Shown: positions 45,189 to 53,971, counted from the first letter of the stretch. The stretch: 64,000 bases of DNA from Streptomyces sp. NBRC 110611 (GCF_001590865.1 NZ_BBUY01000001.1:609029-673028); one strand, 5' to 3'. Made by a program: numbers and translations. Notes: generated by a model not told the origin, from the letters alone.

Positions 45189-46489
45189 ACGAGCCGGAGA
45201 CCGAGCGGAACCCGCTGCTGATGGGCAACCGGCCCCGCACCGGCAGGCAGGCACTGGGCAAGGCGGCGTGGATCGCCATCTGGTTCCTGTACCTCATCGG
45301 TCCCGTCGGGCAGCTGCTCGACGGCGGGATCCCCCTCGCACACGAGGTGCTGGGCTGGGCCGGTCTCGTCGCCTTCATCGGCGGATACTTCGCTCTGCTC
45401 TTCCGGCAGCTGCTCCACCTCCCGCAGAGCGGGCCGGCGGTGCTCTCGGCAGTAGTCGCCCTGGGAGCGCTGGCCGCCACGCTGTCTTTGACGCTCGGTC
45501 CCAACTGGCTGGTCCTGTTCACGTTCGTCAACGTCGCGGCGGCGGTGGTGCTGCCCTTCGCCCAGGCGCGGTGGGCGATCCCGGCAGGGACCACCATGGT
45601 CATCGCCATCGGGCTGCGCTCCCCGGACATCGCGGCCTACCTGTTCGCCTACGCCCTGCCCTGCCTGGCGGCCGGCTTCACGATGCTCGGAGTGCAGCAT
45701 CTGATCCGTACGACCAAGCAACTGCGCGAGGCGAGGGAGGAGGTCGCCCGCCTCGCCGCCAACGACGAGCGGCTGCGCCTCGCCCGTGACCTGCACGACC
45801 TCCTCGGCCACTCGCTCTCCCTGATCACGCTCAAGAGCGAGCTGGCCGGACGGATGCTTCCCGACCGGCCGGAGGACGCCGCCCGGCAGGTGGCGGACAT
45901 CGAGCGGGTCAGCAGACAGGCGCTGATCGACGTCCGGGAGGCGGTCACCGACTACCGCCGCCCACAGCTCGCCGTCGAGCTGGCCGGGGCGCGCGCCGCG
46001 CTCCGCACCGCCGGAGTCGCGCTCACTGTCGACCCGGCGCTGGAGCGCGAGCACCGGGGCCTGGCGGCCGACGAGGAGGGCGCCCTCGCCTGGGCGCTCC
46101 GTGAGGCCGTCACCAACGTCGTACGGCACAGCGGCGCCCGCCGCTGCGAACTCCTCCTCACCGAGGAGTGGGAGGCCGACGAGCGCCACTACCTCCGCCT
46201 CTCTGTCCTCGACGACGGCGCCGGCCCGCCCCGCGCCCAGCACGACGGCAACGGCCTCAGCGGCCTGCGGGAACGCCTCGCCCTGGCCGACGGCCGCCTG
46301 GAAACCGGCCCCGCCCCGCGCACCCACGGCTTCGCCCTGCACGCCTACGTCCCCCTGCTCGCACCAACCTCCACAAACCCCACAACCTCCACCGACGCTT
46401 CCACCCCATCCCCCCCTCCGACCCCCTGCACCCCACCCCCACCAAAATCACAGAACGTAGCAATAGCAGGAACAAATAACTCTCCGTAA
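45185..46489 (+). CDS. sensor histidine kinase (DesK/NarX-like, HisKA_3)
   Basis: 434 residues from ATG 45185. About five to six N-terminal helices (35-170), then the H-box RLARDLHDLLGHSLSLITLK with His about 208, and an HATPase domain (LREAVTNVVRHSGARR, LDDGAGPPRAQHDGNGLSGL). Senses a membrane-related signal and phosphorylates the response regulator. The last about 45 residues (Thr/Pro/Ser-rich, ending AIAGTNNSP) are encoded by DNA far poorer in G than the rest and look like a recent extension. Confidence 0.9.
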   Translation: MNEPETERNPLLMGNRPRTGRQALGKAAWIAIWFLYLIGPVGQLLDGGIPLAHEVLGWAGLVAFIGGYFALLFRQLLHLPQSGPAVLSAVVALGALAATLSLTLGPNWLVLFTFVNVAAAVVLPFAQARWAIPAGTTMVIAIGLRSPDIAAYLFAYALPCLAAGFTMLGVQHLIRTTKQLREAREEVARLAANDERLRLARDLHDLLGHSLSLITLKSELAGRMLPDRPEDAARQVADIERVSRQALIDVREAVTDYRRPQLAVELAGARAALRTAGVALTVDPALEREHRGLAADEEGALAWALREAVTNVVRHSGARRCELLLTEEWEADERHYLRLSVLDDGAGPPRAQHDGNGLSGLRERLALADGRLETGPAPRTHGFALHAYVPLLAPTSTNPTTSTDASTPSPPPTPCTPPPPKSQNVAIAGTNNSP

Positions 46490-46583
46490 TCGTTGCCGTA
46501 AACAAGGAACCGCGGCCCAGGCACACCAAGCACAGCCCCCCGGCCAAGCAAGCCCCTCGGCCAACCTGGCTAAGCTGGCCCGC

Positions 46584-47189
46584 ATGATCAGACTCCTGCT
46601 GGCCGAGGACCAGTCGATGGTCCGGGAGGCGCTGGCCGCGCTGCTGTCGCTGGAAGGCGACCTCGAGGTCGTCGCGCAGGTGGCACGCGGGGACGAGGTG
46701 CTGCCGGCCGCGCGGGCGCAGGACGTTGACGTCGCACTGCTGGACATCGAGATGCCCGGCATCAGCGGACTGGACGCCGCGGCCGCCCTCCGCGACGAGC
46801 TGCCCGGCGTCAAGGTCGTCGTCCTCACCACCTTCGGCCGTCCCGGCTATCTGCGCCGCGCCATGGAGTCCGGTGCGCAGGCCTTCCTGGTCAAGGACGC
46901 CCCGGCGGCCCGGCTCGCGGACGCGGTGCGGCGGGTGCTGCGCGGCGAGCGGGTCATCGACCCCGTACTGGCGGCGGCCGCGCTCGCCGATGGCGCCAGC
47001 CCCCTCACGGACCGCGAGCGGGAGGTCCTGCTGACGGCGGCGGACGGCGCCACCAATGCCGAGATCGCTGCCGCCCTGCATCTGTCCCAGGGCACGGTGC
47101 GCAATTACCTGTCCACCGCCATCCAGAAGACCGGCGCCCGGAATCGCGCCGAGGCGGTCAGCACGGCCCGTGACAAGGGCTGGCTCTAG
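46584..47189 (+). CDS. NarL/DesR-family response regulator
   Basis: 201 residues. Receiver domain with phospho-acceptor Asp in DVALLDIEMPG (about Asp-54) and Thr/Lys switch residues (VVVLTTFGRP, FLVKDAPA); C-terminal LuxR helix-turn-helix (LTDREREVLLTAADGATNAE, IAAALHLSQGTVRNYLSTAI). Last gene of the ABC/two-component set; likely binds the dyad at 43315. Confidence 0.92.
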   Translation: MIRLLLAEDQSMVREALAALLSLEGDLEVVAQVARGDEVLPAARAQDVDVALLDIEMPGISGLDAAAALRDELPGVKVVVLTTFGRPGYLRRAMESGAQAFLVKDAPAARLADAVRRVLRGERVIDPVLAAAALADGASPLTDREREVLLTAADGATNAEIAAALHLSQGTVRNYLSTAIQKTGARNRAEAVSTARDKGWL

Positions 47190-47300
47190 GGCGGGGGACA
47201 AAGGCCGGTTCTGGGGTTGAGGGACAAGGCCGGCTCTCGGGCCGGCTCTGGGGTTGACGGGCAAGGCCGGCTCTCGGGCTGGGGCTGAGGGGCGAGCGTC
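47172..47300 (+). repeat. degenerate tandem copies of the response-regulator gene end
   Basis: The gene end GACAAGGGCTGGCTCTAGGG is followed by three or more imperfect copies (ACAAAGGCCGGTTCTGGGG, ACAAGGCCGGCTCTCGGG, GCAAGGCCGGCTCTCGGG). Further G-rich repeats run on to about 47390. Confidence 0.75.
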
Positions 47301-47416
47301 GGCTCTGGGGCCGGGGCCTGGGCTGGGGCTGTCGTCTGGGGCTTTGGGCTGTGGCTTTGGGCCGGGGCCTTTGCCCCTGTGCGGTGTGGGGTGGTGTCGA
47401 GCAGGCTTGAAGTGTT

Positions 47417-48583
47417 ATGCGAGCCCATCGTGCCCATCGAGGTGCCCATCGAGCCCATCGTCCCCGCTCGTGGGAGAGCGGCCGTCGTACCGCCGCGCTG
47501 CTGAGCCTGGCGATCGTCGTGGTGGCTGCGCTGGACGCGACGACCGGGCCGGAGCTGCATATCTCGGCGTTCCTGGGGCTTGCGCCGCTGTATGCCGCGC
47601 TGCGCTGCTCGTTTCCGCAGACGCGGCTGGTGGCGGCGGTCTTCGTGGCGTCGCTGACCTACGTCGACCTCTTCGCGGTGCCGGACTGGGCTCCGGCGAG
47701 CCGGGCGGTGGGTATCTTCGGCGAGTACCTGGTGGCGGTGTTCGCCCTGGTGCTGTGCCGCACCCGGCTGCAGCGTGAGGCGCTGTACGAACGGACGAGT
47801 CTGGTGGCCGACACCGTGCAGCGGGCGATGCTGCGTGAGCTGCCGCTCGTCGCCGGGCCGGTCGAGGCGTACGGCTTCTATGTGTCCGCCCAGGAGGGCG
47901 CCCGGGTCGGCGGCGACATCTACGAGGCCATCGAGACCCCGCACGGGCTGCGGCTGATGATCGGCGATGTGCAGGGCAAGGGCATGCCGGCGATCGGCGC
48001 GGGCCTGGAGGTGCTGGCGTCCTTCCGGGAGGCCGCGCAGCACCTGGAGTCCCTGGACTCGGTGGCCGAGCGCATGGAGCAGGCGCTGACCCGCTACAAC
48101 GCCCGCTCCCTCGAGCAGGGCACCGACGAGCGCTTCGTCACGGCGTTGCTGATGGAGGTGTGCGGCCCGGGCGAGCTGGCGCGGGGCCGGATGCTGTCCT
48201 GCGGCCACATCCCGTACTACCTGGTGCGCGGCGGCCGGGTCCACGAGCGCCGGGACGGTGAGGGCGGGCTCCCGCTGGGCCTGGGCGCGCTCACCGGCGA
48301 GCCGCGCCGCGGCGTCCGGATCCGCCCTGAGCCGGGGGACTGGGTGGTGCTGTGCACGGACGGAGTGACCGAGGCGCGTGGCCAGGACGGCGAGTTCTAT
48401 CCGCTGGCCGCTCGGCTGGCCGGCTGGACGGATCTGGAGCCGCCCGAGCTGGCCCGTAGGCTCCGCGCCGACCTGGAGCGCTTCACCGGTGGTGAGCTGC
48501 TGGACGACGCGACCGTACTGGTGGTCCGGCGGCGCCCGCCCGCCACGGATCAGTTGAGCATGGCGCGGGCCGCGGCGGCCTGA
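47417..48583 (+). CDS. membrane SpoIIE-type serine phosphatase
   Basis: 388 residues from ATG 47417. N-terminal RAHRAHRGAHRAHRPR repeat, then about four helices (35-130: AALLSLAIVVVAALDATTGP, LVAAVFVASLTYVDLFA, GIFGEYLVAVFALVLC), then a SpoIIE/PP2C domain (GGDIYEAIETPHGLRLMIGD, VQGKGMPAIGAG, LSCGHIPYYLVRGG, VLCTDGVTEAR, LDDATVLVVRR). Dephosphorylates a regulatory Ser/Thr protein, probably an anti-anti-sigma factor. Its last 34 bases overlap the convergent gene's 3' end. Confidence 0.88.
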   Translation: MRAHRAHRGAHRAHRPRSWESGRRTAALLSLAIVVVAALDATTGPELHISAFLGLAPLYAALRCSFPQTRLVAAVFVASLTYVDLFAVPDWAPASRAVGIFGEYLVAVFALVLCRTRLQREALYERTSLVADTVQRAMLRELPLVAGPVEAYGFYVSAQEGARVGGDIYEAIETPHGLRLMIGDVQGKGMPAIGAGLEVLASFREAAQHLESLDSVAERMEQALTRYNARSLEQGTDERFVTALLMEVCGPGELARGRMLSCGHIPYYLVRGGRVHERRDGEGGLPLGLGALTGEPRRGVRIRPEPGDWVVLCTDGVTEARGQDGEFYPLAARLAGWTDLEPPELARRLRADLERFTGGELLDDATVLVVRRRPPATDQLSMARAAAA

Positions 48584-49440
48584 CGCCGGACGGCCTTCGC
48601 GCCCGCCGGCTCGACGGCCTCCACCACCTGGGCGTACTCCTCCAGCTCGGCCGCTCCGGCGAGGAACTCGCCGCGCTGGACGAGCAGTTGGGCGTGCTCG
48701 TGGCGCAGCCGCGCCGGATGCCGGGGCAGGAGGAGGGACAGCTCCAGCGCCCACAGCTGCACCGCGCTGTGCTCGGGGCGGGCCTGCGCCCAGGCCCGGA
48801 TGTTGTTGAGCACCCGCAGCACGATGTCCAGCGGATCGGCGGGTTCCGTCATCGGCGCGGTCAGCCGCCCGCCGGTCGCCCCCGCCACCAGCAGCGCCGC
48901 GTCGTCACCGGTGAGCAGCCGCCCGCCGGCGAACGGATCGGCCAGGACATGGGCCCCGTACGGGTCGCCGAAGCCGACGACGAAGTGCCCGGGCAGAGCC
49001 ACCCCGTACACGGGGGCGCCGGCCCGCCGCGCGACCTCCATCCACACCACCGACAGCAGGATCGGCAGGCCCCGGCGCCGCCGCAGCACCTCGTGCAGCA
49101 GGGAGGACTCCAGCCGCCGGTAGTCGCCGGGCGAGCCGGCGAAGCCGCAGCGGGTGCCGAGAAGTTCGGCGACGTTGCGGGCCCAGGCGCCGGGGCCGCC
49201 GGCCGGGTGGTAGGGCAGAAGCCCGGCCAGGCGGTCCAGTTCGATCTGAGCCTCGTCCAGGACGGCGGGGTCCAGTGCGGGATCGGCCTCGGCGCCGATC
49301 AGCAGGCACAGCAGCGCCAGGTCCGGCCGCTCGGCGCGGGCGGTGTCGGCGAACAGCCGCCGCCGCTCGGCGCGGGCGTCCTGCTCCGGTCCGGAGGGTT
49401 CCGGGGCCATATCGGGTTCCTGATCGGGTTCCTGGGCCAT
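48550..49440 (-). CDS. SirB1-family (transglutaminase-like/TPR) protein
   Basis: 296 residues from ATG 49440 with GAGGGA upstream; longer frames run through tandem repeats and are rejected. The core reads LESSLLHEVLRRRRGLPILL, SVVWMEVARRAGAPVYGVAL, PGHFVVGFGD and HVLADPFAGGRLL, the transglutaminase-like SirB1 fold, ending in TPR-like helices (LSLLLPRHPARLRHEHAQLL). The usual catalytic Cys is replaced by Val/Trp around SVVWM, so a non-enzymatic role is likely. Function in Streptomyces unknown. Confidence 0.8.
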   Translation of the reverse strand: MAQEPDQEPDMAPEPSGPEQDARAERRRLFADTARAERPDLALLCLLIGAEADPALDPAVLDEAQIELDRLAGLLPYHPAGGPGAWARNVAELLGTRCGFAGSPGDYRRLESSLLHEVLRRRRGLPILLSVVWMEVARRAGAPVYGVALPGHFVVGFGDPYGAHVLADPFAGGRLLTGDDAALLVAGATGGRLTAPMTEPADPLDIVLRVLNNIRAWAQARPEHSAVQLWALELSLLLPRHPARLRHEHAQLLVQRGEFLAGAAELEEYAQVVEAVEPAGAKAVRRQAAAARAMLN

Positions 49441-49486
49441 ATCGCTGTCCCTCGATCGTCCGGGGCCGGCCGGCCGTGTCAGCTGT

Positions 49487-49670
49487 CCCGGATCCGTCGT
49501 CTGGATCCGTTGCCTGGATCCGTTGTCCTGGGTCGGTCGTTCTGGGGTCGGTCGTCCTGCGTCGGTCGTCCTGGGGCCGGTCGTCCTGCGTCGGTCGTCC
49601 TGGGGCCGCCGGCCGGGATGGTCGTCCTGGATCAATTGTCCTGGGTCGTGTTCATTGTCCTGGCCATACC
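49487..49670. repeat. tandem repeat upstream of the SirB1 gene
   Basis: Units of GGATCCGTTGTCCTG and GGTCGGTCGTCCTG types. The core is an exact 29-base duplication at 49551-49579 and 49580-49608. Confidence 0.85.
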
Positions 49671-49705
49671 GGCGGGATACCTGCTCAGTGCTCAGCGGTC
49701 GGCGA

Positions 49706-50869
49706 TCAGTGGGATACGCGTCCGGTGCCGGCGCCCGTGTGCGGCAGGGGGCGGCGGTAGTGGTAGCCGTGGTGGTCGCTGAAGCCGAGCCGGTCGTAGA
49801 GCGCGAGGGCGCCTGTGTTGTCCGCCTCGACCTGGAGGTATGCGGCCGAGGCGCCCTCGTCCAGGGCCCGCTCGGCCAGCGCCGCCGTCACCGCGGTGGC
49901 CAGGCCCTGCCGCCGCTCGTCCGGGGCCACCTCTATGGCGGCGAAGCCGGCCCAGCGACCGTCGACGACCAGCCGGCCGATCGCCGCCGTCCCGCCGTCG
50001 GCGCCGCGTACCGTCGCGAACCACACCGAGGGCCCGCCGGTCAGGACCTTCAGCGCGGCCGACCCCGACCCCGATCCCGCACCCGACCCCGCGCCCGCGC
50101 CTGCGCCCGCGTCCGCACCCGACCCCGCGTCCGCACCCGACCCCGCGCCCGCACCCACGCCGATCCCGTCGCCGATCCGGTTGTAGAGGGCGAGCCACTC
50201 CGGACCCGGCTCCCGGGTCAGGGTGACGTGGGTGGAGGCACCCCCGGCAGGGGCAGGGCCAGGGGAAGCGTCAGCGGCGGTGTCGGCGAGCGGTGCCAGC
50301 CCGGAGATCAGGACCCGGGTGTGCCCTTCGGCGGCCCAGCCGCGCCGCTCCAGTTCCGCGGCGAGCGCCCGGTCGCCCTCCGTCCGCCCGGTGGCGACCG
50401 CGATCACCGGCGGCAGCCCGCGCACCTCGTACCACCGGCCGATGTGCTCCAGCGCCGCGTCCAGGGGGAGGCCGGGGTCGCCGAGCGGCAGGACGGAATT
50501 GGCCCGCCGGGTGAATCCGCCGGAGGCCCGTAGCGTCCATTCCCCGAGACGTTCCGTCTCGACGGCGGGCCAGCCGCGGGCCGCGACCTGCTGGAGCTCG
50601 CGGGCGGTGGTGGCGGGGACCTTCCTCCGGGCCGGGCGGGTGGGCACGGTCTTGGCCGCCACCAGCGACGACTCCTCGATCTGTACGCACTCACCGGTGC
50701 GACGTGTGATGCTCAGCACATCCTCGTCCCATGATGTGAGCACGCCGACCACGTCCGTGAATGCCGGTTCCCCCTCCCCGCCCCCCGTGCGGCGCCGGAC
50801 GGATACCCTTTTGCCCACGTCAGCACGGGTGATGCGGACCTCCGCGCGACCGCCGGCCAGGAATGCCAT
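49706..50869 (-). CDS. GNAT-family N-acetyltransferase
   Basis: 387 residues. N-terminal SH3-like part (RAEVRITRADVGKRVSVRRR), a degenerate GNAT half, and a C-terminal GNAT domain with the acetyl-CoA loop APDERRQGLATAVTAALAER and ending LQVEADNTGALALYDRLGFS. Between the halves (about 245-280) lies a Gly/Ala/Ser/Asp repeat (GAGSGADAGSGADAGAGAGA) encoded by near-tandem GC-only hexamers. Acceptor unknown. Divergent from the ferredoxin gene. Confidence 0.85.
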   Translation of the reverse strand: MAFLAGGRAEVRITRADVGKRVSVRRRTGGGEGEPAFTDVVGVLTSWDEDVLSITRRTGECVQIEESSLVAAKTVPTRPARRKVPATTARELQQVAARGWPAVETERLGEWTLRASGGFTRRANSVLPLGDPGLPLDAALEHIGRWYEVRGLPPVIAVATGRTEGDRALAAELERRGWAAEGHTRVLISGLAPLADTAADASPGPAPAGGASTHVTLTREPGPEWLALYNRIGDGIGVGAGAGSGADAGSGADAGAGAGAGSGAGSGSGSAALKVLTGGPSVWFATVRGADGGTAAIGRLVVDGRWAGFAAIEVAPDERRQGLATAVTAALAERALDEGASAAYLQVEADNTGALALYDRLGFSDHHGYHYRRPLPHTGAGTGRVSH

Positions 50870-51009
50870 CGCTCAAACCGCCCCTCTTGTTCGTCTCATG
50901 CCCAGGAACGGAGATACTAGGTGGCGGGCATCGACGACGCCGCGCTCCCGCGCGCCCCGTGGCGGTACCGCCGATCGGTCCGCCGGCCCTACCGAGGAGG
51001 AACGACAGC

Positions 51010-51330
51010 GTGACCTACGTCATCGCGCAGCCTTGTGTCGACATCAAGGACAAGGCGTGCATCGAGGAGTGCCCGGTCGACTGCATCTACGAGGGCAAGC
51101 GGTCCTTGTACATCCACCCGGACGAATGCGTCGACTGCGGAGCCTGTGAGCCGGTCTGCCCGGTCGAGGCGATCTTCTACGAGGACGACACTCCGGATGA
51201 GTGGAAGGACTACTACAAGGCGAACGTCGAGTTCTTCGACGAGCTCGGTTCGCCCGGTGGCGCCAGCAAGCTCGGGCTGATCGAGCGCGACCACCCCTTC
51301 ATCGCAGAGCTGCCGCCGCAGAACCAGTAA
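51010..51330 (+). CDS. fdxA: 7Fe ferredoxin
   Basis: 106 residues from GTG 51010 with GAGGAGG upstream. Cluster motifs CVDIKDKACIEECPVDC (the [3Fe-4S] site, with a long Cys spacing) and CVDCGACEPVCPVEAI ([4Fe-4S]), then the acidic FdxA/FdxC-type tail (YYKANVEFFDELGSPGGASK). Soluble electron carrier. Adjacent to dapC, as fdxC is to Rv1178 in mycobacteria. Confidence 0.93.
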   Translation: MTYVIAQPCVDIKDKACIEECPVDCIYEGKRSLYIHPDECVDCGACEPVCPVEAIFYEDDTPDEWKDYYKANVEFFDELGSPGGASKLGLIERDHPFIAELPPQNQ

Positions 51331-51336
51331 GGGTCC

Positions 51337-51374
51337 GGGGCCGGGGGAGGGAGCCGTCCGCTCCCTCCGGCCCC
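51337..51374 (+). terminator. ferredoxin gene terminator
   Basis: GGGGCCGG (51337-51344) plus AGGGAGC (51348-51354) pair with GCTCCCTCCGGCCCC (51360-51374), leaving a 3-base bulge and a 5-base loop, directly after the stop. Confidence 0.8.
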
Positions 51375-51403
51375 CGACGTCACCAGCGGTCGCACGGCGC
51401 CGC

Positions 51404-51488
51404 CCGGGTCCCGTACGGCGGGTACGCCGTGCGGAACCGACACCGCCCGGTCCCGTACGGCCCAGCCCTACGGGACCGCGGGCTTTTT
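51404..51488 (+). promoter_or_regulatory. possible attenuator ahead of dapC
   Basis: CGGTCCCGTA (51448-51457) pairs perfectly with TACGGGACCG (51469-51478), followed by a T5 run at 51484-51488: a classic intrinsic terminator 100 bases before dapC. An upstream copy of GGTCCCGTACGG (about 51407-51418) could pair with the same right arm instead, so mutually exclusive structures are possible. It could also simply be a second ferredoxin terminator. Confidence 0.55.
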
Positions 51489-51518
51489 CGCGCCGGCGTC
51501 CGGCAGCCCGGCGCTGCT

Positions 51519-51574
51519 GAGCAGTCCGGCACCACCGGGAAGCCCCGGCGCCGCCGAGCGGTCCGGCACCACCG
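51519..51574 (+). repeat. 19-bp direct repeat before dapC
   Basis: GAGCAGTCCGGCACCACCG (51519-51537) and GAGCGGTCCGGCACCACCG (51556-51574), 37 bases apart, 18 of 19 identical, immediately upstream of the dapC ribosome site. Confidence 0.8.
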
Positions 51575-51588
51575 AGAAAGAGAGCACC

Positions 51589-52710
51589 GTGGGCGCAGCC
51601 TCCACCCCCCAGCCCGTCTCCCCCCGCGACCGGCTCCCCGTCTTCCCGTGGGACCGGCTGGAGCCGTACAAGACCACCGCTGCCGCGCACCCCGACGGCA
51701 TCGTCGACCTGTCCGTTGGCACGCCCGTCGACCCGGTGCCCGGGGTGGTCCAGCGGGCGCTGGCCGCGGCCGCCGACAGCCCCGGCTACCCGACGGTGTG
51801 GGGGACGGCCGCACTGCGCGACGCGCTCACCGGCTGGGCCGCCGACCGCCTGGGCGCCCAGGGCCTGGAGCATGCGAACGTGCTGCCGGTCGTCGGCTCC
51901 AAGGAGCTGGTGGCCTGGCTGCCGACCCAGCTGGGCCTGGGCCCCGGGGACCGGGTCGGCTACCCGCGCCTGGCCTACCCGACGTACGAGGTGGGTGCCC
52001 GGCTGGCCGGGGCCGAGCCGGTGGTCTACGACGATCCGTGCGAACTGGACCCCAGCGACCTGAAGCTGCTGTGGCTGAACTCGCCGTCCAACCCCACCGG
52101 CCGGGTGCTCGGTGCCGAGGAGCTGCGCCGTACCGTCGCCTGGGCGCGTGAGCACGGCGTGCTGCTCTTCAGCGACGAGTGCTACCTGGAACTGGGCTGG
52201 GACGCGGACCCGGTCTCGGTGCTCCACCCGGACGTGTGCGGCGGCACGGTGGACGGCATCGTCGCCGTCCATTCGCTCTCCAAGCGTTCCAACCTCGCGG
52301 GCTACCGTTCGGCCTTCCTCGTCGGCGACGCGGCGGTCCTCGACGACCTGCTGCAGATCCGTAAGCACGGCGGCATGATGATCCCGGCCCCGGTGCAGGC
52401 CGCCACGGTGGCGGCGCTGGGCGACACCGCCCATGTGGCCGAGCAGCGGGCACGCTACGCCCGCCGCCGGGCCGCGCTGCGCGGCGCCTTCGAGGCGGCG
52501 GGGTTCCGTATCGAGCACAGCGAGGCGTCGCTCTACCTGTGGGCGACGCGTGACGAGCCCTGCTGGGACACGGTCGGCGAGCTCGCCGAGCGCGGCATCC
52601 TCGTCGCGCCGGGCGAGTTCTACGGGCCCGCCGGAGAGCGGTTCGTGCGCATCGCCTTCACCGCGACCGACGAGCGGGTGGACGCCGCGGTGCGCCGCCT
52701 GGCGCAGTAG
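51589..52710 (+). CDS. dapC: succinyldiaminopimelate transaminase
   Basis: 373 residues from GTG 51589 (GAGAAAGAGAG upstream). Fold-type I PLP aminotransferase: GYPTVWGTAALRDALTGWAA, NSPSNPTGRVLGAEELRR, the PLP Lys in HSLSKRSNLAGYRSAFLVGD, and the Arg near the C-terminus in RFVRIAFTA. In actinobacteria this DapC makes N-succinyl-L,L-DAP on the route to lysine and peptidoglycan meso-DAP. Located next to the ferredoxin as in mycobacteria, with dapE 2 kb downstream. Confidence 0.9.
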   Translation: MGAASTPQPVSPRDRLPVFPWDRLEPYKTTAAAHPDGIVDLSVGTPVDPVPGVVQRALAAAADSPGYPTVWGTAALRDALTGWAADRLGAQGLEHANVLPVVGSKELVAWLPTQLGLGPGDRVGYPRLAYPTYEVGARLAGAEPVVYDDPCELDPSDLKLLWLNSPSNPTGRVLGAEELRRTVAWAREHGVLLFSDECYLELGWDADPVSVLHPDVCGGTVDGIVAVHSLSKRSNLAGYRSAFLVGDAAVLDDLLQIRKHGGMMIPAPVQAATVAALGDTAHVAEQRARYARRRAALRGAFEAAGFRIEHSEASLYLWATRDEPCWDTVGELAERGILVAPGEFYGPAGERFVRIAFTATDERVDAAVRRLAQ

Positions 52711-52736
52711 GGCAGTAGGGCAGTAGGGCAAGTAGG
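52704..52736 (+). repeat. three 8-bp tandem copies spanning the dapC stop
   Basis: GCAGTAGG at 52704, 52712 and 52720, then a looser GCAAGTAGG. Each has a TAG, and the 8-base period puts the first three stops in three frames. Confidence 0.9.
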
Positions 52737-52830
52737 GCGGCAGGCGCGGGTGCGGCCGCCGGGCCTCGGTACGGCTGCGGGGTACGGCGTCAGAGGTACG
52801 GCCATGTGACCGGTGCGTGGCCGGAACGCG

Positions 52831-52864
52831 AAGGGCCCGGGGAGAGGGAGTTCCCCGGGCCCTT
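52831..52864 (+). terminator. bidirectional terminator between dapC and the secreted protein gene
   Basis: AAGGGCCCGGGGA (52831-52843) pairs perfectly with TCCCCGGGCCCTT (52852-52864). Serves both convergent genes. Confidence 0.92.
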
Positions 52865-52890
52865 GTGTGTCCTACAGGTGGGACGGCGGG

Positions 52891-53640
52891 TCACTTGCCG
52901 CCGAAGGAGCCGCCGCCGAACGAACCGCCCCCGAACGAGCCGCCGAACGGGCCGCTCGGCATCCCCATCGGCGCGGGGCTGACCGGCATGCCGACGGGGA
53001 GGCCGACCGGCAGGCCGCCGACCATGGCGACGGGGGCCGCCGGACTCTTCCCCTTCTTGCCGCCCTGGGCCGGGACGTTCTGCACCTTCGCGCTGTGGAT
53101 CGGGCCGTGCTGCGTCGTGGCTGTCCGGGCCGGCGCGTGCTGCGTCGCGGCCGGAGCCTTGGCCGTACGGACCGGGGCGCCCTTCACCTGGCCGGGGCGG
53201 GCCGGTGCGCTGTGCGGCTGCTCGAGCGCGGTACGGGCCTGCCGGTGGAGGACCTTGACCAGGGACTTCGGCAGGGTGTTGGTCGAGACGCCGTCCTTGA
53301 CGAGCGGCCGGGCCGCGCCCTCCACCTTGCCGACGACCCCGTTGGTGAGCGGCATGGTCTTCTTCATGGCCGGGGTCGCGGTCTCGCCGGCCGCCGGAGC
53401 GAGCTTCTGCGTCGCCGCCTTGCTGGTGGCGTTCACCACGTCGACGCCGTCGCGCGTGCCGTGGTTGAGGGACTTGCTGGTGTTCTGGGAGTCCAGGGGC
53501 GCGGTCAGTCCGCCCAGGCCGGGCGCCTTGGCGGGCAGTTCCGCGGCGCTCGCGGAGCCGGCCGCAGCGACCACGGGAGCGGCGCCTGCTGCGACGAGCA
53601 GGGCGGCTCGGGCGATCCGACGCGTAACGGGGAGGGACAT
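52891..53640 (-). CDS. secreted low-complexity protein with Gly/Phe tail
   Basis: 249 residues from ATG 53640 behind AAAAGGAG. Sec signal peptide of about 33 residues (TRRIARAALLVAAGAAPVVA, AAGSASA cleavage). The mature part has a helical core (GVVGKVEGAARPLVKDGVST, LPKSLVKVLHRQARTALEQP), a Thr/Ala/His/Gln-rich stretch, and a C-terminal tail of GGSFGGG repeats. Such proteins are common and uncharacterised in Streptomyces; often mis-annotated as ATP-binding. A palindrome lies in its leader. Confidence 0.75.
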   Translation of the reverse strand: MSLPVTRRIARAALLVAAGAAPVVAAAGSASAAELPAKAPGLGGLTAPLDSQNTSKSLNHGTRDGVDVVNATSKAATQKLAPAAGETATPAMKKTMPLTNGVVGKVEGAARPLVKDGVSTNTLPKSLVKVLHRQARTALEQPHSAPARPGQVKGAPVRTAKAPAATQHAPARTATTQHGPIHSAKVQNVPAQGGKKGKSPAAPVAMVGGLPVGLPVGMPVSPAPMGMPSGPFGGSFGGGSFGGGSFGGK

Positions 53641-53971
53641 GGTGCTCCTTTTACGGAGAAGGACTCGTACTTCTGACAGATGTGCCATGTCCGCCTGGCG
53701 GACGCATTGACTACCGCGTCAGACCCCCGAAGGTTGCGGTGAATTAAGGTAAAGAGTTGGTAACGCATTGCATTATCGGCCGTGCGAAAGAAGGGCAATA
53801 TGTGCACCGCCGGCGAAGGCTGCGGAGTGTCATGTCCCCACGTACGCAAGGGAATTGACGGGGCGGGGCAGGGCGGGTTTCGGTAACTTCCGCATTTCTG
53901 CCGGGAATTGCTCCCTCTTGCATTCCGCCGACCCCGTCCGCGTACCAGCGGGATATTCCGGGGTGATGGAA
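53641..53971. other. upstream region of the secreted protein gene
   Basis: 331 bases, noticeably lower in GC than the genes, no supported gene. Likely carries the leftward promoter; contains the palindrome at 53689. Confidence 0.45.
53689..53703 (-). promoter_or_regulatory. palindrome GTCCGCC-T-GGCGGAC
   Basis: Perfect 7-base arms about 50 bases upstream of the ATG at 53640. An operator or a 5' leader hairpin. Confidence 0.45.

Noticed and set aside
49440..49635. N-terminal extension of the SirB1 protein (MIQDDHPGRRPQDD...)
   Set aside because: The extension is encoded by upstream tandem repeats; ATG 49440 has a ribosome site.
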